Shown: piece after piece, positions 1 to 8,009 of the stretch
Layout: every line of letters begins with the position of its first letter
Numbering within the stretch: position 1 is the stretch's first letter
NCBI RefSeq assembly: GCF_012689525.1
Contig: NZ_CP051516.1
Location: 3,720,001 to 3,784,000 of the forward strand
Origin: Paraburkholderia aromaticivorans
GTDB lineage: Bacteria > Pseudomonadota > Gammaproteobacteria > Burkholderiales > Burkholderiaceae
Direction of reading: 5' to 3'
DNA: 64,000 bases
Notes under the pieces: model-generated
Databases searched by the model: none
The model's input: the letters and a program-made list of their open reading frames with translations, nothing else
Told to the model about the DNA's origin: nothing
Made by a program: the position numbers and the translations under genes

Positions 1-1083
1 GAAACGCTCAAGCTGGGCAGCGGCTTCATCCCTGAAGCGTGGCGCGACACGGACAGCATCGCGCAGGCAATTCGCCACGTGTCGCGGACCGATCTCGCGA
101 GCATGGTCGATTACGCCACCCCGCTCGGCAACCTGACGCTGCGCGAGCATCTGCAAAGTCGCATCGGCCAACTGGGGATTCAGGCTGACACGTCGCAGAT
201 CCTCATCACCAACGGCGCAAGCCAGGCGCTCGATCTGCTGATGCGCTACATGCTCAAGGCAGGCGACACGATCTTTGTCGAAGACCCCGGTTACTACAAC
301 CTCCACGGTCTGCTGAAGCTGCACGGCGTGAAACTGATCGGCATTCCGCGTACACGCAACGGTCCCGATCTGGACGTGATGCAGGAGCAGTTGAAGTCGC
401 ATCGGCCCAAGCTGCTGTTCATCAACACCGTGTTCCACAATCCGACGGGCACCAATGTGGCGCCGCCGGTGGCCTTTCGGCTGCTGCAGTTGGCGCGCGA
501 GCACGGCTTCTCGATCATCGAAGACGATATCTACGCAGATTTTCAAACCGACGTCACCGATCGGCTCGCCACGCTCGACCAACTCGAGCACGTGATCTAT
601 GTGGGCGGGCTGTCCAAGACGCTGTCGTCGTCGCTGCGAATTGGCTGTGTGGTGGCGAGCCACGCGATCATCAAGGATCTGGTCGACATCAAGATGCTCA
701 CGAGCATCGGCGGCTCGCGTTTTGCCGAAGCAGTCGCCGTGGCGATGCTGGAGCGCGGCGCGTATCGCAAGTATCTGGAGCGCCTGCGTCGGCGTATGCG
801 CGACGCGCTGGGCTCGACCATTCAGACGCTCGAAGACGCGGGCTGGGAAATTTTCGACAAACCCCTGGGCGGGAAATTCGTGTGGGCTCGCGTGCCGCAT
901 GTCGGCAATGCGGAACGGCTGGTGGAATGCGGCGTGCCGCTGGGGGTGACCGTCGTGCCGGGCAACCACTTTCGGCCGAATATGGAAGTGAGTCCGTGGA
1001 CCAGGATTCACATCGCATTCGGTAACGACCCGCGTGCGCAGTCGTTCTTTCGCGCGGCGGCGGCGTTGCCGGCGTCGGGGTGA
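1..1083 (+). CDS. PLP-dependent aminotransferase domain, MocR/GntR-type regulator (5' end outside window)
   Basis: The reading frame is open from base 1, so the N-terminus lies upstream of the window. The visible part is a fold-type I aminotransferase. It contains the cofactor-contacting stretch ITNGASQALDLL, the HNPTGTN substrate/PLP loop, EDDIYADF (PLP-pyridine Asp) and GGLSKTLSSSLRIG, whose lysine should form the Schiff base. The high similarity style and the sequence preceding the domain fit MocR-type regulators, which carry a GntR winged helix before this domain; that helix is not visible here, so a stand-alone aminotransferase remains possible. A GTG at 79 is not favoured as a start, because family sequence continues upstream of it. 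Confidence 0.8.
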   Translation, partial: ETLKLGSGFIPEAWRDTDSIAQAIRHVSRTDLASMVDYATPLGNLTLREHLQSRIGQLGIQADTSQILITNGASQALDLLMRYMLKAGDTIFVEDPGYYNLHGLLKLHGVKLIGIPRTRNGPDLDVMQEQLKSHRPKLLFINTVFHNPTGTNVAPPVAFRLLQLAREHGFSIIEDDIYADFQTDVTDRLATLDQLEHVIYVGGLSKTLSSSLRIGCVVASHAIIKDLVDIKMLTSIGGSRFAEAVAVAMLERGAYRKYLERLRRRMRDALGSTIQTLEDAGWEIFDKPLGGKFVWARVPHVGNAERLVECGVPLGVTVVPGNHFRPNMEVSPWTRIHIAFGNDPRAQSFFRAAAALPASG

Positions 1084-1162
1084 GTTTGGGTTGGTTGCGC
1101 TTGTGGCCTGGCTGCCGGGTTGTGTTGGTTATGGGAGTCGAATGCTTGAGCGGCCCGGTTAG

Positions 1163-1245
1163 GTGCTTTGCCTGAGTTGCTTTGCCTGAGTTGCTTTGCC
1201 TGAGGTGCTTTGCCTGAGGTGCTTTGCCTGAGGTGCCTGCCTCAG
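1163..1245. repeat. Five-copy 14-bp tandem repeat
   Basis: The unit [GT]TGCTTTGCCTGAG occurs five times head to tail (1163, 1177, 1191, 1205, 1219). Copies differ only at the first base, and a decayed sixth copy runs to about 1245. The array lies in the 238-bp gap between the aminotransferase and the MFS gene. The unit length is not a multiple of three and no ORF crosses it convincingly, so it is a non-coding minisatellite. Confidence 0.9.
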
Positions 1246-1321
1246 TTGCCCGCTGCGCCGGACCGCGCTTTTCCCTAGAATAGCGAGTCCCAGCCCGTCC
1301 CTGCGCGCCTAGCCGCCCTCC

Positions 1322-2770
1322 ATGTCCACGCCGACTCCGCCCGCCACCGCATCCAGTACGCCTTCGCCCCGCTCGCTCACCGTGATGCTGTGGATCGTTG
1401 CCACCGGCTTCTTCATGCAGACGCTCGACTCGACCATCGTCAACACCGCGCTGCCCGCGATGGCGACGAGCCTCGGCGAGTTGCCGCTACGCATGCAATC
1501 GGTGGTGATCGCCTATTCGCTGACGATGGCCGTGATGATTCCGGTGTCCGGCTGGCTCGCCGACAAGCTCGGCACGCGCCGCGTGTTCTTCAGCGCGATC
1601 CTCGTGTTCGCAATCGCCTCGTTGCTGTGCGCGAACGCGCATACGCTGAATCAACTGGTGGCCTTCCGCATCATGCAGGGCGTGGGCGGGGCCATGCTGC
1701 TGCCGGTCGGACGGCTCGCCGTGCTGCGCACCTTTCCGGCCGAACGCTATTTGCCGGCGCTCTCGTTCGTGGCGATCCCGGGTCTCATCGGACCGCTAAT
1801 CGGCCCCACGCTCGGCGGTTGGCTCGTGAAAATCGCCTCGTGGCACTGGATCTTTCTGATCAACGTGCCGGTCGGGATCGTCGGTTGCATTGCCACGTTC
1901 ATCTTCATGCCGGACAGCCGGAACGAACACGTCGGCAAGTTCGACATGAAAGGCTACCTGCTGCTGATCGTCGGCATGGTGGCGATCTCGTTCGCGCTCG
2001 ACGGCCGTACCGAGTTCGGCATTCAGCACGCCACGGTGCTGGTGCTGCTGATCCTGAGCCTCGCGTGCTTTGTCGCCTACGGCTTGCACGCCGTGCGCGA
2101 GCCCTCGCCGATTTTCTCGCTCGACCTCTTCAAGATCCATACCTTCAGTGTCGGCCTGCTCGGCAATCTGTTCGCGCGGATCGGCAGCGGCGCGATGCCC
2201 TATCTGATTCCTCTGCTATTGCAGGTAAGTCTCGGCTATAGCGCGTTCGAAGCCGGCATGATGATGCTGCCGGTAGCGGCTGCGGGCATGGCCTCCAAAC
2301 GCGTCGTGACGAGTCTGATCATCAAGCACAGCTATCGACGCGTGCTGATCGTCAACACGGTGCTGGTCGGCCTGACCATGGCGAGCTTCGCGCTCACGGC
2401 CGCGAACCAGCCGCTGTGGCTGCGCCTCGTGCAACTGGCGTTCTTCGGCGGCGTCAACTCGATCCAGTTCACCGCGATGAACACATTGACGCTCAAGGAC
2501 CTGGGCACCGGCGGCGCGAGCAGCGGCAACAGCCTGTTTTCGCTGGTCCAGATGCTGTCGATGAGTCTCGGCGTGACAGTGGCCGGCGCCCTGCTCGCGA
2601 CCTTCACCGGCCTGCTGCCGCGCGTGACGGCCGCCAACTCGCTGCCCGCGTTCCACGCGACGTTCCTGTGTGTCGGCATCATCACGGCAGGCTCGTCGTG
2701 GATCTTCGCGCAACTGTCGCCGGACATCCGCACGCCCGCGAAAAAGACCGATCCGTCCGAACGGACCTGA
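1322..2770 (+). CDS. MFS multidrug efflux transporter, DHA2 (EmrB/QacA) family
   Basis: A 482-residue inner-membrane protein. Family marks are the DHA2 signature LDSTIVNTALP (residues 35-45) in the first membrane helix and MFS motif A, GWLADKLGTRR (77-87), between helices 2 and 3. The length and many hydrophobic segments fit a 14-helix proton-coupled exporter. Such proteins extrude hydrophobic drugs or dyes; the substrate cannot be read from sequence. No EmrA-like membrane-fusion gene accompanies it, so it may act alone. The ATG is preceded by only a weak Shine-Dalgarno sequence. Confidence 0.88.
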   Translation: MSTPTPPATASSTPSPRSLTVMLWIVATGFFMQTLDSTIVNTALPAMATSLGELPLRMQSVVIAYSLTMAVMIPVSGWLADKLGTRRVFFSAILVFAIASLLCANAHTLNQLVAFRIMQGVGGAMLLPVGRLAVLRTFPAERYLPALSFVAIPGLIGPLIGPTLGGWLVKIASWHWIFLINVPVGIVGCIATFIFMPDSRNEHVGKFDMKGYLLLIVGMVAISFALDGRTEFGIQHATVLVLLILSLACFVAYGLHAVREPSPIFSLDLFKIHTFSVGLLGNLFARIGSGAMPYLIPLLLQVSLGYSAFEAGMMMLPVAAAGMASKRVVTSLIIKHSYRRVLIVNTVLVGLTMASFALTAANQPLWLRLVQLAFFGGVNSIQFTAMNTLTLKDLGTGGASSGNSLFSLVQMLSMSLGVTVAGALLATFTGLLPRVTAANSLPAFHATFLCVGIITAGSSWIFAQLSPDIRTPAKKTDPSERT

Positions 2771-3020
2771 TGCGCGGCTAACCTGGTTGCCGGCCCCGCG
2801 CCCGACCCGCAACGGGGCGCGGGCCGCACCAGCAAAGTGCGAATCGTCGTCTTCGCGCCCGTCCTGGCGCACAATCGTCTTATCTGAGTGTGACAATCGG
2901 GCATGCGTGCTGTGTTTCCGCACGCGCATAGTTCTTGCTCACCTATCCTGTAAACTCACATTTTGCGCGTGCGAACCAGTGCCGAGCATGCAGGCGCGCA
3001 GCCACCTCCACACGACTGAC

Positions 3021-4298
3021 ATGATGAGCATGATCGAACTCGATCCTCCCGGCTTCCAGCCGCCGCGCCCGATGGCCGGCGACGAAGGGTCCCGGCGCAC
3101 CGTTCTGTACGGCGGCTACACTGTTTTCAGCGTGTTCCAGCCGGTTTTCTCCGTGTCGCACCGGCGCGCGATCGGTTATCACGCGTCGCTGCGCGCCCAT
3201 GACGAACACGCGCTGCAAGTGCCGTCCCACGAGGTTTTCACGCAAGCCGCGCGACGCGGCGACCTGCTCGAACTGGGGCGGCTCGCCGAATCGCTGCATC
3301 TGGGCAACTTCAACGCATTCGACAGTCACGACGAATGGCTCTTCCTGAGCCTGCACCCCGCCGCGCTGATGGACACCAGTTACGGCGACGCCCTGCTCGC
3401 CGGCCTCAAGGCGCTCGGCCTGCCGCCGCAGCGCGTGGTGCTCGAAGTGTCCGAACAGGCAGGCGGCGAAACCACGCGCTTTGCCGAAATCGTCGATGCG
3501 CTGCGTAAATCCGGCTTCCTGATCGCGCTGGACGGCTTCGGCGCGAAACATTCGAACATTGACCGCGTGTGGAATCTGCGGCCGGACATCGTCACGCTCG
3601 ACCGCTGCATTCTCGCGCAAGCCAGCGAACATTCGCACATTGAGCGCGTGCTGCCGGGCCTCGTCTCGCTGCTGCACGAATCCGGCCAACTGGTGCTAAT
3701 GGGCGGTCTGAGCACCGAACGCGATGCGCTGATCGCGCTCGAATGCAACGTGGACTTCGTGCAAGGCGCCTTCTTCGCGGGCCCGAGCGTCGAACCGGTC
3801 AAGCCGCAAGCGGCGGCCGGCTTGATGGACTCGCTTTCCGCTGCGCTGCGCGAACGGGTCACCGCGCGTGAACACGCGCAATCGGCACGGCTCGCACCGT
3901 ATGTCACGGCGCTCGAAACGGCGGCCGCGCAACTGGTGGCCGGCGAGTCGGTTGCGCAAGCCACTGCGCCGCTTCTGACGCTCGGCGAGACGGCACGTTG
4001 CTTCGTGCTCGATGGGTCGGGCCGGCAGATCGGCGACAACGTGCTCCCGCCGGGGCGTGCCTCGCAACGCGCCAAGCGTTTCCGCCCGCTGCTGCATTCG
4101 GAAGGCGCCAGTTGGGAACGCCGACCGTACTTTATCCAGGCGATGCGCACGCCCGGCCATGTGCATCTCACCCCGCCTTATCTGTCCATCAACGAAGCGC
4201 ATCTGTGCGTGACCGCCTCGATTGCCGCGCACACACCGACGGGCACGCAGGTGCTATGCGTAGACATCAACTGGGAAGTCGCAGCCCATCGCAACTGA
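3021..4298 (+). CDS. Degenerate EAL-domain protein, probably non-catalytic c-di-GMP signalling
   Basis: About 425 residues from the ATG at 3021 (an in-frame ATG at 2988 is an alternative). Residues 30-270 follow an EAL phosphodiesterase layout, but the catalytic motifs are altered. The EAL-motif position reads YHASLRAH, so the metal-binding Glu is absent. The DDFGTG loop is DGFGAKHSN. The K of the KID motif is T (VTLDRCIL). The Glu of the VAEGVE motif is lost (VLMGGLST). Known EAL enzymes need these acidic residues and the Lys, so the protein is more likely a c-di-GMP sensor or a protein-interaction module. The C-terminal ~150 residues are not recognised. The gene ends inside the 3' end of the convergent sigma gene. 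Confidence 0.8.
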   Translation: MMSMIELDPPGFQPPRPMAGDEGSRRTVLYGGYTVFSVFQPVFSVSHRRAIGYHASLRAHDEHALQVPSHEVFTQAARRGDLLELGRLAESLHLGNFNAFDSHDEWLFLSLHPAALMDTSYGDALLAGLKALGLPPQRVVLEVSEQAGGETTRFAEIVDALRKSGFLIALDGFGAKHSNIDRVWNLRPDIVTLDRCILAQASEHSHIERVLPGLVSLLHESGQLVLMGGLSTERDALIALECNVDFVQGAFFAGPSVEPVKPQAAAGLMDSLSAALRERVTAREHAQSARLAPYVTALETAAAQLVAGESVAQATAPLLTLGETARCFVLDGSGRQIGDNVLPPGRASQRAKRFRPLLHSEGASWERRPYFIQAMRTPGHVHLTPPYLSINEAHLCVTASIAAHTPTGTQVLCVDINWEVAAHRN

Positions 4299-5240
4299 GC
4301 TCACGGCGCTGTGCTGGATCCGCGCGAGCAGTTGCGTGACTGCCGTGCGACCCAGCATGCGGTTGGTGGCCCGCAGACGCGCCGCGCTCGTCACCACGCG
4401 CATTGCGACAATCTTCGTGGAGCCATCCGCCAGGCTGTTCGTGGACACGTCGAGTACCCCGACGACGTCGCCCTCGAAGAGCAAGGCGATACACAATGTG
4501 CCCGCCACCGACACCGTCTCCGCGTTGCTCGCGTGCTCGACGAGCGACGTTACCGTGTCCATCCACCCTGCCGCCGCCGGTTCGGACGTGCTCACCGCTG
4601 CCCACACAGGCGCGTCGCTGACGACTTCCGGCGCGTCATTGAAGAGCCGCAATAGACCGACCCGATCCTGCGCCTCAAGCGCCGTGCGCAGACGCTCCAC
4701 GATCCGCGCATGCGCTGCGGGATCCGGTCGCTCTACCGGCGCACCCGCGCGTTGTAGACGCGCTTTGGCCCGATGGACGATCTGCCGGCAGGCCGCCGGC
4801 GTTCGCTCGAGAATGCCCGCGATTTCCGCGTAGTCACAATCAAACGCTTCGTGCAGCACGAACGCCGCCCGTTCGTCCGGTTTCAGGCGCTCGAGCAGCA
4901 GCATCACGCCATAGGACATCTCCGCCGCGCGCAAGGCCAGTTCTTCCGCCGATGGCGCCACCTCGTCGAGCCACAGCTCCGGCAACCAGCCCGCGGCCTG
5001 CGACGCGCGTTCGCGCTGGACACGCCGCAGCCTGTCGATCGCTACGCGCGTGGTGATCGTGGTGAGCCAGGCGGCGGGTATCTGCACCTCCTGCGTGTCC
5101 GCGAGGTGCCATTTCAATCCGACGTCCTGTACCACGTCTTCCGCTTCTGCCCGGCTGCCGAGCATCCGGTACGCCAGCGCGAGCAGGCGGGCGCGCACGG
5201 CCTCGAAGCTGGATGCCTTGTCGATTCCTTGTTCCGTCAT
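4254..5240 (-). CDS. ECF sigma factor with fused C-terminal regulatory domain (ECF41/SigJ-like)
   Basis: 328 residues, starting at an ATG with a perfect GGAGG seven bases upstream; extending the frame to 5348 adds only implausible sequence. Sigma region 2 includes RMLGSRAEAEDVVQD, and region 4 includes ERTPAACRQIVHRAKARL as helix-turn-helix. The linker carries WLPELWLDE, resembling the WLPEP motif of ECF41 sigma factors. About 130 further residues form a SnoaL-like domain, which in that group regulates the sigma factor in place of a membrane anti-sigma factor. The usual C-terminal DGGGR and NPDKL motifs are not evident. An ECF41-type promoter lies just upstream (5336-5362). The usual ECF41 partner (carboxymuconolactone decarboxylase or oxidoreductase) is absent; the divergent neighbour is a clpP paralogue. 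Confidence 0.85.
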   Translation of the reverse strand: MTEQGIDKASSFEAVRARLLALAYRMLGSRAEAEDVVQDVGLKWHLADTQEVQIPAAWLTTITTRVAIDRLRRVQRERASQAAGWLPELWLDEVAPSAEELALRAAEMSYGVMLLLERLKPDERAAFVLHEAFDCDYAEIAGILERTPAACRQIVHRAKARLQRAGAPVERPDPAAHARIVERLRTALEAQDRVGLLRLFNDAPEVVSDAPVWAAVSTSEPAAAGWMDTVTSLVEHASNAETVSVAGTLCIALLFEGDVVGVLDVSTNSLADGSTKIVAMRVVTSAARLRATNRMLGRTAVTQLLARIQHSAVSSVAMGCDFPVDVYA

Positions 5241-5335
5241 ACGTAGACCTCCAGATCGTGCGTGGTGAAAAGCGCGCGGCGCCCTGCCTGCGAAGTGATC
5301 CGGGCGCGCGCCGACATCCTGATTCTTTTCGTCTT

Positions 5336-5362
5336 GACGGCTGGGCATCGAACGATGTGACA
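5336..5362 (-). promoter_or_regulatory. ECF41-type autoregulatory promoter of the sigma gene
   Basis: Read on the minus strand, TGTCACA (5356-5362) is followed by exactly 16 bases and then CGTC (5336-5339). This matches the TGTCACA-N16-CGTC promoter described for ECF41 sigma factors, and it points at the sigma gene about 90 bases downstream. Confidence 0.7.
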
Positions 5363-5382
5363 GCCTCGCAAAAAAATATTTC

Positions 5383-5409
5383 TGTCACGTCGCTCAATGT
5401 CGCGTCGTC
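5383..5409 (+). promoter_or_regulatory. Second ECF41-like promoter, directed at clpP paralogue
   Basis: On the plus strand TGTCACG (5383-5389), a 16-base spacer and CGTC (5406-5409) repeat the motif of the sigma gene's own promoter with one change in the -35 element. It lies 20 bp from that promoter, back to back with it. The clpP start is 131 bases downstream. Confidence 0.6.
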
Positions 5410-5540
5410 ATAGCGAGAACAACCCACGCAATGAATGCGCAGGTTCCGGATCGGCGAAGGCACAGCCTGGAGGCTTCGTGCCATGAAGCCACGCGCTCCG
5501 CACAAACCGCGGTTACACAGACCGCCTAAGCGAGGTCAAT

Positions 5541-6188
5541 ATGCATTCCAGCTATCCAACCATTACCGGCCTCGGCCTCGTGCCCACCGTGATCGAGCAG
5601 TCCGGCCGCGGCGAGCGCGCCTACGACATCTATTCGCGTTTGCTGCGCGAACGCATCGTGTTTCTGGTCGGGCCAGTGAACGAGCAATCGGCCAGTCTGA
5701 TTGTCGCGCAGTTGCTGTTTCTGGAATCCGAGAATCCCGACAAGGATATTTCTTTTTACATCAATTCGCCGGGCGGCTCGGTGTACGACGGCCTCGCGAT
5801 CTACGACACCATGCAGTTCATCAAACCCGAGGTATCGACCTTGTGCACCGGCTTTGCCGCGAGCATGGGGACGTTTCTGCTAAGCGCCGGTCAGCGCGGC
5901 AAGCGGTACGCGCTACCGAACGCGCGCATCATGATTCACCAGCCTTCAGGCGGCAGCCAAGGCACGGCTGCGGACGTCGAGATTCAGGCGAAGGAAGTGC
6001 TCTATCTGCGAGAGCGGCTAAATGCCATGATGGCGGAGCGCACCGGGCGCAGCATCGAGGAAATCGCCCGCGACACCGACCGCGACAACTTCATGTCAGC
6101 GCAGTCCGCGAAGATCTACGGTCTCGTCGACGAGGTGCTGGAAACACGTGCGGCGCTGAATGTCGCGCCGTATCACATGGATAGGTAG
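5541..6188 (+). CDS. clpP: ATP-dependent Clp protease proteolytic subunit, orphan paralogue
   Basis: 215 residues, normal ClpP length. The catalytic triad is intact: Ser108 in GFAASMG, His133 in MIHQPSGG and Asp182 in [10 protein letters not shown], with the 25- and 49-residue spacings of E. coli ClpP. ClpP forms double heptamers that degrade proteins delivered by ClpX or ClpA. No clpX, tig or lon gene is adjacent, so this is probably a second ClpP rather than the housekeeping copy. GAGG precedes the ATG. The upstream ECF-like promoter suggests sigma-dependent expression. It could form mixed rings with the main ClpP; that is inference. Confidence 0.92.
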   Translation: MHSSYPTITGLGLVPTVIEQSGRGERAYDIYSRLLRERIVFLVGPVNEQSASLIVAQLLFLESENPDKDISFYINSPGGSVYDGLAIYDTMQFIKPEVSTLCTGFAASMGTFLLSAGQRGKRYALPNARIMIHQPSGGSQGTAADVEIQAKEVLYLRERLNAMMAERTGRSIEEIARDTDRDNFMSAQSAKIYGLVDEVLETRAALNVAPYHMDR

Positions 6189-6478
6189 CACGGTGGCCCG
6201 CGTGGTGAATCCACTGCGAACCAACGCCGTAGAGCCGTGATCCTGAAACTGTTCAGGCACAGCGTCGACTGTCCTGCAAAAACCTTGGAGAACGTCACAA
6301 GAAGCGCGCGCCGTCGCGGGTTCCGCTCAAGCGCACGCTGCTCGCGTTGCTCACATTTCGGCCGGCGTTGTGCCGTGCGCATCGGTGCGCCCGGAACACA
6401 AAAGCTGATCACCTCCGCTGGAATCGCTATCATGGTCGCGATTCGTCGAATTCGACGATCGCTTCAATGGAGATAACC

Positions 6479-7915
6479 ATGGCGTCATCCAACGAAACCG
6501 TCAGCATGGCGCTATTCTGCGACTTCGAAAACGTCGCGCTCGGCGTGCGCGACGCGAAGTACGACAAGTTCGATATCAAGCTGGTGCTCGAACGTCTGCT
6601 GCTCAAGGGCAGCATCGTCGTGAAGAAAGCGTATTGCGACTGGGACCGCTACAAGAGTTTCAAAGGCGCGATGCACGAGGCCAATTTCGAATTGATCGAG
6701 ATTCCGCACGTGCGCCAATCGGGCAAGAATTCCGCCGACATCCGGCTCGTGGTCGACGCGCTCGACCTCTGCTACACGAAATCGCACGTCAATACGTTCG
6801 TGATCATCAGCGGCGACTCGGATTTTTCGCCGTTGGTGTCGAAGCTGCGTGAGAACGCCAAGCAGGTGATCGGCGTCGGCGTGCAGCAATCCACGTCCGA
6901 TCTGCTGATCGCGAACTGCGACGAGTTCTTCTTCTACGACGACCTCGTGCGCGAGAGTCAGCGCACGGTCGTTAAGCGCGAGTCGTCGCGTCCGCAACAG
7001 TCTGCCCAGCCGGCGGCCAAACGCGCACCCGACGAGGAGAAGACCCGCAACAAGGAAGACCTCGAAAAACGCCGCACCAAGGCGGTGGAGATCGCGGTGC
7101 AAACGTTCGACGCGCTCGCGTCCGAACGCGGCGACAGCGGCAAGATCTGGGCGTCGGTGCTGAAGAATGCGATCAAGCGCCGCAAGCCGGATTTCAACGA
7201 GACGTACTACGGCTTTCGCGCTTTCGGCAATCTGCTCGAAGAAGCGCATGCTCGCGGGCTGCTCGAGTTCGGCCGCGACGAGAAGTCGGGCGCGTATGTG
7301 TATCGGAGCACGGCTGCGAGTGTGGCCGGCGACAACACGGGCGAGCCTGCCGAAATCGTGGAGTCGGCGGAGCAGTTGTATGAGGCGCAGGTCGCCGAAA
7401 CGGTGATCGCCGAGCCGGGCGGCAAACACGAGTCGCGCCGTCGAGGGCGAGGCAATCGCAAAGCAGGACGCGGCCAACAGGAGACCGTTTACGAAGAGCG
7501 TACAGCCGTCGAGCAGGGCGGCAGCGCTGAGCCTCGAACGCACGACGTGCACGCGCAAGCGCCGGAAAATGCCGAGTTCATTTTTGAACTGCCGGAAGCG
7601 CCTTGGGCAGAGCCGGAAACCGTGACGGCCGAAGAACCGGACGGCTCCGAGAGCCCGGCAGACGCGCGGGATACGAGCGCCAAGCAACCCAAGCGCCGCA
7701 ATGAACGCGCGCCGCGCAAGACGGCTGCGAAGAAAGCAAAGAAAGCCGCGCCGCGAAGCATCGACGACATTCCGGAAATCGCAGCGCCTGCTGAAGCGCC
7801 GGCCGCGTCTGCCGCAGCGGAAGAAGCACCCGCGCCGGCAAAAAAGGCCGCGCGCAAAACTGCGGCGCGCAGTCGTCGTCCGCGTAAGACGGCGGCGACG
7901 AGCGACGCCGAGTGA
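6479..7915 (+). CDS. NYN (LabA/PIN-like) nuclease-fold protein with OST-HTH/LOTUS domain
   Basis: 478 residues from the ATG at 6479, with GGAG seven bases upstream. Residues 7-157 form a NYN domain with the conserved acids in place: Asp15 (CDFEN), Asp87 (KNSADIRLV) and Asp113/Asp115 (SGDSDFSPL), the usual metal site of this RNase fold. Residues about 200-276 resemble an OST-HTH/LOTUS RNA-binding module. A long acidic, disordered stretch follows, and then a Lys/Ala/Arg-rich tail with KKAKKAA and KKAARKTAA repeats like histone H1. The architecture suggests an RNA-targeting nuclease or RNA-binding regulator; the target is unknown. It is monocistronic. Confidence 0.82.
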   Translation: MASSNETVSMALFCDFENVALGVRDAKYDKFDIKLVLERLLLKGSIVVKKAYCDWDRYKSFKGAMHEANFELIEIPHVRQSGKNSADIRLVVDALDLCYTKSHVNTFVIISGDSDFSPLVSKLRENAKQVIGVGVQQSTSDLLIANCDEFFFYDDLVRESQRTVVKRESSRPQQSAQPAAKRAPDEEKTRNKEDLEKRRTKAVEIAVQTFDALASERGDSGKIWASVLKNAIKRRKPDFNETYYGFRAFGNLLEEAHARGLLEFGRDEKSGAYVYRSTAASVAGDNTGEPAEIVESAEQLYEAQVAETVIAEPGGKHESRRRGRGNRKAGRGQQETVYEERTAVEQGGSAEPRTHDVHAQAPENAEFIFELPEAPWAEPETVTAEEPDGSESPADARDTSAKQPKRRNERAPRKTAAKKAKKAAPRSIDDIPEIAAPAEAPAASAAAEEAPAPAKKAARKTAARSRRPRKTAATSDAE

Positions 7916-8009
7916 GGGGTATCTATTCGGCGTGATGTGTAGCGGTGCCGATGTGGGTGCCGCTACATAAGCCTAGCGGCAAACAGAATGCCTTCGCTCT
8001 CCCTTCCGC

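Larger units (their letters stand above)
5241..5540. other. Divergent intergenic region between sigma factor and clpP
   Basis: A 300-bp gap holding the two back-to-back ECF-type promoters, separated by an A-rich stretch around 5369-5380. Apart from the clpP Shine-Dalgarno just before 5541 nothing else was recognised, and no convincing small gene was seen. Confidence 0.7.

Noticed and set aside
2670..3020. Extension of the EAL gene back into the MFS gene
   Set aside because: The Arg-rich translation is antisense-like shadow sequence, with no EAL character before 3021.
6405..6416. GATCACCTCC resembling the 3' end of 16S rRNA upstream of the NYN gene
   Set aside because: The match is about ten bases, with no rRNA sequence around it; chance similarity.
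7938..7967. TGTAGCGG/CCGCTACA hairpin as a terminator between the NYN gene and the propeller gene
   Set aside because: The loop is 14 bases and there is no T run on either side; too weak to list as a feature.
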